Below are positions 59,327-64,000 of a stretch of DNA of 64,000 nt, one piece after another. The notes below the pieces were generated by a model. It had not been told where the DNA came from. It made no database searches and saw only the letters and a program-made list of their open reading frames with translations. Positions within the stretch are counted from its first letter, which is position 1. The number at the start of each line of letters is the position of its first letter. Source of the DNA: Burkholderia pyrrocinia (GTDB lineage Bacteria > Pseudomonadota > Gammaproteobacteria > Burkholderiales > Burkholderiaceae); assembly GCF_022809715.1 (NCBI RefSeq), contig NZ_CP094459.1, positions 186,001-250,000 of the forward strand, given 5' to 3'. Made by a program: the position numbers and the translations under genes.

Positions 59327-60469
59327 ATGAATATCAAAATGCAGAAGCTGTTGCCGATCACCGCAGCGGCGATGCTGTGCGTTGCAGCTGCAAGCAACGC
59401 TGCCGCCGATCAAGTCGTCAAGATCGGCCACGTCGCGCCCTTGACGGGCGGCATTGCCCACCTGGGCAAGGACAACGAAAACGGTGCGCGTCTCGCAGTC
59501 GAGGAGATCAACGCGAAGGGTCTCACGGTCGGCGGCCAGAAAATCACGCTGCAACTCGACCCGCAGGATGACGCGGCCGACCCGCGGCAGGCCACGCAGG
59601 TTGCGCAGAAGCTCGTCGACGACAAGGTCGTCGCCGTCATCGGCCACCTGAACTCGGGCACGTCGATCCCGGCCTCGAAGATCTACAGCGATGCGGGCAT
59701 CGTGCAGATCTCGCCGTCGGCGACCAACCCGGCCTACACGCAGCAAGGCTTCAAGACCACGTACCGCGTGGTGGCGACCGATGCGCAGCAGGGCCCGGCA
59801 CTCGCGAACTACGCGCACTCGAAGGGCATCAAGAGCGTGGCGGTGGTCGACGATTCGACCGCATACGGCCAGGGTCTCGCGAACGAGTTCGAGAAGAAGG
59901 CGAAGGCGCTCGGCCTGAAGGTGATGTCGCACGACGCGACGAACGACAAGGCGGTCGACTTCCGCGCGATTCTGACCAAGATCAAGGGTGAGAACCCGGA
60001 CGCGATCATGTACGGCGGCATGGACGCCACCGGCGGCCCGTTCGCGAAGCAGGCGAAGCAGCTCGGCCTGCGCGCGAAGATCCTCGCGGGCGACGGCGTG
60101 TGCACGGAAAAGCTGGCCGACCTGGCCGGCGATGCGACCGACAACGTCGTGTGCTCGGAAGCCGGTGCTTCGCTCGAGAAGATGCCGGGCGGCGGCGCGT
60201 TCAAGGCGAAGTACGAGAAGCGCTTCGGCCAGCCGATCCAGATCTACGCACCGTTCACGTATGACGCCGTGTACATCGTCGCCGACGCGATGAAGCGCGC
60301 GAACTCGGCGGACCCGGCGAAGATCCTCGCGGCGATGCCGGCGACGAACTACACGGGCGTGATCGGCACGACGACCTTCGACTCGAAGGGCGACCTGCAG
60401 CACGGCGTGATCTCGCTGTACAACTACAAGGGCGGCAAGAAGTCGCTGCTCGACGAAGTGAAGATGTAA
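59327..60469 (+). CDS. branched-chain amino acid ABC transporter substrate-binding protein
   Basis: A 380-residue periplasmic binding protein of the Leu/Ile/Val family. The signal peptide MNIKMQKLLPITAAAMLCVAAASNAAA is cut before DQVVKIGHVAPLTGG. Ligand-binding blocks include VAPLTGGIAHLGKDNENGARLAVEEIN, VVAVIGHLNSGTSIPAS and ISPSATNPAYTQQGF. No ABC permease or ATPase lies next to it, so it is an orphan that must use a distant LivHMGF. GGAG stands 8 nt before the ATG. A terminator follows directly. Confidence 0.93.
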   Translation: MNIKMQKLLPITAAAMLCVAAASNAAADQVVKIGHVAPLTGGIAHLGKDNENGARLAVEEINAKGLTVGGQKITLQLDPQDDAADPRQATQVAQKLVDDKVVAVIGHLNSGTSIPASKIYSDAGIVQISPSATNPAYTQQGFKTTYRVVATDAQQGPALANYAHSKGIKSVAVVDDSTAYGQGLANEFEKKAKALGLKVMSHDATNDKAVDFRAILTKIKGENPDAIMYGGMDATGGPFAKQAKQLGLRAKILAGDGVCTEKLADLAGDATDNVVCSEAGASLEKMPGGGAFKAKYEKRFGQPIQIYAPFTYDAVYIVADAMKRANSADPAKILAAMPATNYTGVIGTTTFDSKGDLQHGVISLYNYKGGKKSLLDEVKM

Positions 60470-60496
60470 CGCAACAGGCGGTCGACAGTAGGGGCG

Positions 60497-60535
60497 AAAG
60501 CGCGCATGCAGCAACGCATGCGCGCTTTCTTTTTG
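60497..60535 (+). terminator. intrinsic terminator of the binding protein gene
   Basis: A 13-bp stem AAAGCGCGCATGC/GCATGCGCGCTTT (60497-60509 with 60516-60528) is followed by CTTTTT. Confidence 0.9.
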
Positions 60536-60554
60536 GCCGACGGGCGCGATGCCG

Positions 60555-61772
60555 TCAGATCTTCAGATGCGCGAGCACCTTCGGCGCGACGGCCGCGACG
60601 AGCGCCGCGCACAGCGCGACGACCGACAGGCCGATCGTCAGGTTCGCGGCCTGGGCGACCGCGCCGATCACGACCGGGCCGAACAGCAGTCCGAAATACG
60701 CAAGCCCGGCCACATGCGCGAGCCCTTCGGCCGCGTGGATGCCTTTCACGCGCGCGGCGGCCGCGAACAGCACGGGCATCATGTTCGCGAGGCCGAGGCC
60801 CATCAGCGTGAAGCCGGTCAGCACGGTGGCCGGATAGGGCAGCAGCAGCGCGCCGATCATCCCCGCGCACGCGAGCGACGCGCTCGCGAACACGAGCTGC
60901 GGCGCGCCGAAGCGGGCGCGCACGGCGTCGCCCGCGAAGCGCGCGATGGCCATCCCGCCCGAGAACGCCGCGTACGCGGCGCTTGCGAGCGCGGGGCTCG
61001 CCGCGACGACGTCGCGCATGTAGACCGTCGCCCAGTCGTACATCGCGCCTTCGGCGATCAGCGCGACGAGCGCGATGCCGCCGAGCATCCACAGCGCGGG
61101 CGAGCGCCAGCGGTTGCCTCCGCCGTGCGCGTGTTCGTGGTGCGGCACATGCGGCAGCACGGCCGGGCTCGCGGCCACGAGCACCGCGGCGCTTGCCGCG
61201 GCCGCAAGCGCGAGATGCACGGCCGGCGCCATGCCGGCCGACAGCAGCGCGCCGCCGGCCGCCGCGCCCGACATCCCGCCGATGCTGAACATGCCGTGCA
61301 GCGACGACATGATCGGCTTGCCGAGCGCGATCTCGACCGCGCTGGCCTCGGCGTTCATCGCGACGTCGAGCGTCGCCATCGAGAAGCCGAACAGCGCGAG
61401 CACGCCGAGCAGCATCCAGTAGTCGGGCACGACGAGGATCAGCGCCGCGCACGCGGACATCACGAGCCCGCCCGCGAGGCACGCGGTGCGCGAGCCGACG
61501 CGCGCGATCCAGCGCGCGATGGTCAGCATCGCGGCGATCGAGCCGCCGGCGACCGCGAACAGCGCGATCGACAGCAGGCCGGGGCTCAGCGCGAACTTGT
61601 CGCGCACGGTCGGCACGTGCACGCCCCACGACGCGTACATCATGCCGGCGACGAAGAACAGCGCCATCGACGCCGTGCGCGCACGCTGGCGGGCCGGGAG
61701 CGGCAGCACGCGATGCGCGTCGGGCGGCGCGGCGAACGGGGACGACGATTCGGGGGAGGCGGATTCGGACAC
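60555..61772 (-). CDS. MFS transporter
   Basis: A 405-residue protein with about 12 transmembrane helices. The N-terminal helix MALFFVAGMMYASWGVHVPTVRDKFALS and ARWIARVGSRTACL, a motif-A-like loop, fit the YbjJ/FsrB type of MFS proteins. A His-rich loop (PHVPHHEHAHGGGNRW) divides the two halves. The substrate is unknown. The GTG start lacks a clear ribosome-binding site. The gene is convergent with the binding protein and divergent from the HugZ-like gene. Confidence 0.85.
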   Translation of the reverse strand: MSESASPESSSPFAAPPDAHRVLPLPARQRARTASMALFFVAGMMYASWGVHVPTVRDKFALSPGLLSIALFAVAGGSIAAMLTIARWIARVGSRTACLAGGLVMSACAALILVVPDYWMLLGVLALFGFSMATLDVAMNAEASAVEIALGKPIMSSLHGMFSIGGMSGAAAGGALLSAGMAPAVHLALAAAASAAVLVAASPAVLPHVPHHEHAHGGGNRWRSPALWMLGGIALVALIAEGAMYDWATVYMRDVVAASPALASAAYAAFSGGMAIARFAGDAVRARFGAPQLVFASASLACAGMIGALLLPYPATVLTGFTLMGLGLANMMPVLFAAAARVKGIHAAEGLAHVAGLAYFGLLFGPVVIGAVAQAANLTIGLSVVALCAALVAAVAPKVLAHLKI

Positions 61773-62033
61773 GGAAGGCTCGTCAAAGGATGCGAGGACG
61801 CACGCGGCGTCCGTCGGAATCGTCCGATTCTATCGAACCGCTTACGATCCTGCCGGGCGCTGCCCGTTCGGTGGATGATCCGGCGATCCGGTCACGTCGC
61901 GGCAGCGCGCCGTCCGTCCGGTGCCTGGCGCCGCATCGGCCGTTCGGCCGATACGCGGCGCGCGGCGCCCGCGGGTAACATCGAAGCGCACGCGGCGTGC
62001 CCGAAGCGCCGCCCTTCGACCGCAGGAGTCTTC

Positions 62034-62693
62034 TTGAACATCGATCCCGCCTTCGCCCTGCATCTGCTGCACCGCTGCGCGCTCGGCACGCTCGCCACCC
62101 ATGCGCGCGATCCGCAGGGCTTCCCGTATCCGACGGTCGTCCCGTTTGCGCCCGATGCAAGCCATCGGCCCGTGATCCTCGTGAGCGGCCTCGCCGAACA
62201 CACGCGCAATCTCGCCGCCGATCCGCGCGCGGGCTTCCTCGTCGTCGACGCGCCCGACGGCGACGTGCTGAACGCCGAACGCGCGACGCTGCTCGGCCGT
62301 TTCGTGCCGCTCGGCGACGATCCGCACGTCACCGCGCGCTACCTGCGCTACGAGCCGGACGCCGCGCGTTATCTCGCGCTCGGCGATTTCACGTTTTGGG
62401 CGCTCGATATCGAGCGGCTGCGCTATATCGGCGGCTTCGGGCGCATGGGCTGGGTCGACGGCACGCATCTCGATGCGCTGCCGCCGCTTCGGTTCGACGA
62501 GGAACAGGCACTGTGGGACGCATACGATGCCGGCGATGCGCGCCGCGACGGGCTCGAGTTGCTCGGCGTCGATCGCCACGGCGCCGACTGGCGGTGCGAC
62601 GGCCGCCGCGTACGCACGCCATTCGACGCGCCGCCGGCCGATGCCGGCGCGCTGCGCGACCGGCTGATCACATGCGCGCGGGATGTGGCGTGA
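62034..62693 (+). CDS. HugZ-like pyridoxamine 5'-phosphate oxidase-fold protein
   Basis: A 219-residue protein read from TTG with AGGAG 5 nt upstream. LHRCALGTLATHARDPQGFPYPTVVPFAPD is the split-barrel flavin/heme domain start. VLVSGLAEHTRNLAADPRAGFLVVD follows. The C-terminal 60 residues resemble the DUF2470 domain that goes with HugZ heme-degrading proteins. It may bind heme or flavin; no heme uptake genes are near, so the role is open. WALDIERLRYIGGFGRMGWV is a family hallmark. Confidence 0.83.
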   Translation: MNIDPAFALHLLHRCALGTLATHARDPQGFPYPTVVPFAPDASHRPVILVSGLAEHTRNLAADPRAGFLVVDAPDGDVLNAERATLLGRFVPLGDDPHVTARYLRYEPDAARYLALGDFTFWALDIERLRYIGGFGRMGWVDGTHLDALPPLRFDEEQALWDAYDAGDARRDGLELLGVDRHGADWRCDGRRVRTPFDAPPADAGALRDRLITCARDVA

Positions 62694-63048
62694 CGTCGCG
62701 GGTTGCCGGTTTGTCCGTTCAGCAAGCCGCACCATTCGATTTTCGCAAACCTCTCGTCCTATGAAAGCTTTGATTTTTAGTATGCAGGGTAATTGCGTAT
62801 GTTGATAGCCTTAATAGACGATCGCTAATGTCCTAATCTCTGTGGAGGAGCGTAAAAATTTGAGAAAAGGCCGCATCCGGTCAAAATGACATGTGCGAAT
62901 TTCAATTGACCTCGGGATTTTCATGAATCCCGCTTCTATCAAATCTTTTTTGTGCTAATCTCTGCCTTCGAAAATCCGAGGCACATATATTTCATGAATG
63001 GTGAGCTGGCTGCAGACCGGCGCCATTAGTCAGATAGAAAGGGAAACT
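62694..63048 (+). promoter_or_regulatory. AT-richer upstream region of second H-NS-family gene, with inverted repeat
   Basis: No gene. CGGGATT-TTCATG-AATCCCG is a perfect 7-bp inverted repeat at 62913-62932, directly after a TTGACC at 62906-62911. No -10 at a normal distance is clear. The repeat may be an operator. Confidence 0.45.
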
Positions 63049-63342
63049 ATGTCTTCTTACAAGGACCTGCTGGCCCAGCGGGAAAAGCTGGAGAAGCAAA
63101 TCGAAGAAGCGAAGTCGCGTGAATACGCTGAAGTGCTGAATGACGTGAAGCAGAAAATTGCCGACTACGGCTTTTCGCTCGCCGAACTCGGCCTCAACCG
63201 CGCGAAGGCAGGTAAGGTTGGCCGTCCGCGCGCAGGCGTGGCCGCGAAATACCGCGATCCGGAAACGGGCGCGACGTGGTCGGGCCGCGGCAAGCCGCCG
63301 CGCTGGATCGCCGGCAAGAACCGCGAACAGTTTGCGATTTAA
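63049..63342 (+). CDS. H-NS-family nucleoid-associated protein (second copy)
   Basis: A 97-residue protein. The N-terminal coiled coil is MSSYKDLLAQREKLEKQIEEAKSRE. The linker contains VGRPRAG, and the C-terminal DNA-binding part is KYRDPETGATWSGRGKPPRW. The C-terminal 35 residues are nearly the same as those of the protein at 26770, while the N-termini differ, so hetero-oligomers are possible. GGGAAA precedes the ATG at 63049; an in-frame ATG 51 nt upstream is less likely. It is monocistronic with its own terminator. Confidence 0.92.
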   Translation: MSSYKDLLAQREKLEKQIEEAKSREYAEVLNDVKQKIADYGFSLAELGLNRAKAGKVGRPRAGVAAKYRDPETGATWSGRGKPPRWIAGKNREQFAI

Positions 63343-63371
63343 ACGTCTGTTTAAGTCGTCTGCCTCAAAAG

Positions 63372-63404
63372 AGCCGCGTGTCCGTTCAGGAGCGCGGCTT
63401 TTTT
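63372..63404 (+). terminator. intrinsic terminator after second H-NS-family gene
   Basis: The stem AGCCGCG/CGCGGCT (63372-63378 with 63393-63399) has a long loop and is followed by six T. Confidence 0.75.
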
Positions 63405-63583
63405 GTTTCCGGACACTCGTCGGTGTGCGGAAGTTTGTCATGAAACTGTAATAATCCGGCGTGAATGAAAATGCGACACGTTCGCATAAGCGATTGATTT
63501 GAATGAGGAATTTGTTGATATTGGCGAGTCTCGCGGGGCGCTTTTGATAGAATTGCGTATCGCACACCGATATCTCATATTTC

Positions 63584-64000
63584 ATGTCCACGTTTTCCGG
63601 CGACGCGCAAAGCGCAGATAAGCACGCAGTTGCGCGCAAGAGTACGCTCGTCAGTATTGTGCTGAATGTCGTGCTTGCGACATTTCAGATCGTCGTCGGC
63701 ACGATTGCGCATTCGCAGGCGTTGATTGCCGACGGTGTGCATTCGATTTCCGATTTGATCTCGGATTTCGTCGTGCTGGTTGCGAATCGGCATAGCGGCG
63801 CATCGCCGGACGCCGACCACAATTACGGGCACAGCCGCTACGAGACGGTCGCGTCGCTGTTTCTCGGCGCTATCCTGATTGCGGTCGGAATCGGCATGCT
63901 CTGGCGCGCCGGCGACCGCCTCGTTAATCTCGAAAACATCCCGGCCGTGCATTTTTCCGCACTGGTCGTCGCGCTGACGGTGCTCGTGTCGAAAGAAGCG
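63584..64000 (+). CDS. cation diffusion facilitator (CDF) metal transporter, 3' end outside window
   Basis: The first 139 codons of a CDF-type metal/proton antiporter. TM helices begin at about residue 21 (TLVSIVLNVVLATFQIVVGTI). The metal site motif is ALIADGVHSISDLISD, with Asp50, Asp57 and Asp61. HNYGHSRYETVASLF matches the second CDF block. It probably exports Zn2+, Fe2+ or Mn2+ from the cytoplasm. The C-terminal cytoplasmic domain lies beyond the right edge of the window. Confidence 0.9.
   Translation, partial: MSTFSGDAQSADKHAVARKSTLVSIVLNVVLATFQIVVGTIAHSQALIADGVHSISDLISDFVVLVANRHSGASPDADHNYGHSRYETVASLFLGAILIAVGIGMLWRAGDRLVNLENIPAVHFSALVVALTVLVSKEA

Noticed and set aside
1..64000. CRISPR array, IS element or prophage
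   Set aside because: No regularly spaced repeats, transposase, integrase or phage structural gene was seen. The holin-family name at 54035 does not imply a phage.

Overview
The window is GC-rich (clearly above 60% by eye), and its content and gene order match the main flagellar and chemotaxis locus on chromosome 1 of a Burkholderia cepacia complex bacterium, or a close Burkholderia. The diagnostic run is fliC-fliD-fliT next to a glycosylation island, then flhDC-motAB-cheYAW-MCP-cheRDB-cheYZ, then flhBAF-flhG-fliA, then a SAH riboswitch with ahcY and metF. Species assignment is an inference from gene order and protein sequence; no database was searched.

Layout. 1-5.4 kb: housekeeping genes (a truncated Gfo/Idh/MocA oxidoreductase, a SGNH hydrolase, the Rep helicase, a membrane-anchored diheme cytochrome c) and a tRNA-Arg(CCG). 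5.6-18.7 kb: an accessory region. It holds a Ser/Gly/Cys-tailed membrane protein, then a sugar-modification island with two different TPR-glycosyltransferases, a PLP sugar aminotransferase, a WbqC-like protein, two methyltransferases, two left-handed beta-helix acyltransferases, a beta-propeller protein and a PhyH-type dioxygenase. Because it abuts fliT-fliD-fliC on the same strand, it is most likely a flagellin (or surface glycan) glycosylation island. 18.9-22.2 kb: fliT, fliD and fliC, with a textbook sigma-28 promoter before fliC.

22.5-28.2 kb: rpsU, tag, a BadF/NAGK-type kinase, a HAD phosphatase, aqpZ, an H-NS-family protein and a GT4 glycosyltransferase. 28.9-41.3 kb: the flagellar master regulator flhDC, then a compact motAB-che operon that starts from a second sigma-28 promoter. 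41.5-45.1 kb: a DUF2844/DUF3443 pair, a VOC protein, a small lipoprotein and a DUF805 membrane protein. 45.5-52.2 kb: flhB, flhA, flhF, flhG and fliA. A palindromic repeat between flhB and flhA can sequester the flhA ribosome-binding site.

52.3-55.2 kb: SAH riboswitch, ahcY, a small membrane protein and metF, a methyl-cycle module. 55.3-64 kb: amidase, dienelactone hydrolase, nitronate monooxygenase, a branched-chain amino acid binding protein, an MFS transporter, a HugZ-like flavin/heme protein, a second H-NS-family protein and a truncated CDF metal transporter.

Working together: FlhDC switches on the hierarchy. FlhB/FlhA form the export gate and FlhF/FlhG control placement and number. FliA transcribes fliC and motA-che. 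FliT/FliD chaperone and cap the filament. The island probably makes and attaches one or more modified amino sugars on flagellin before or during export.
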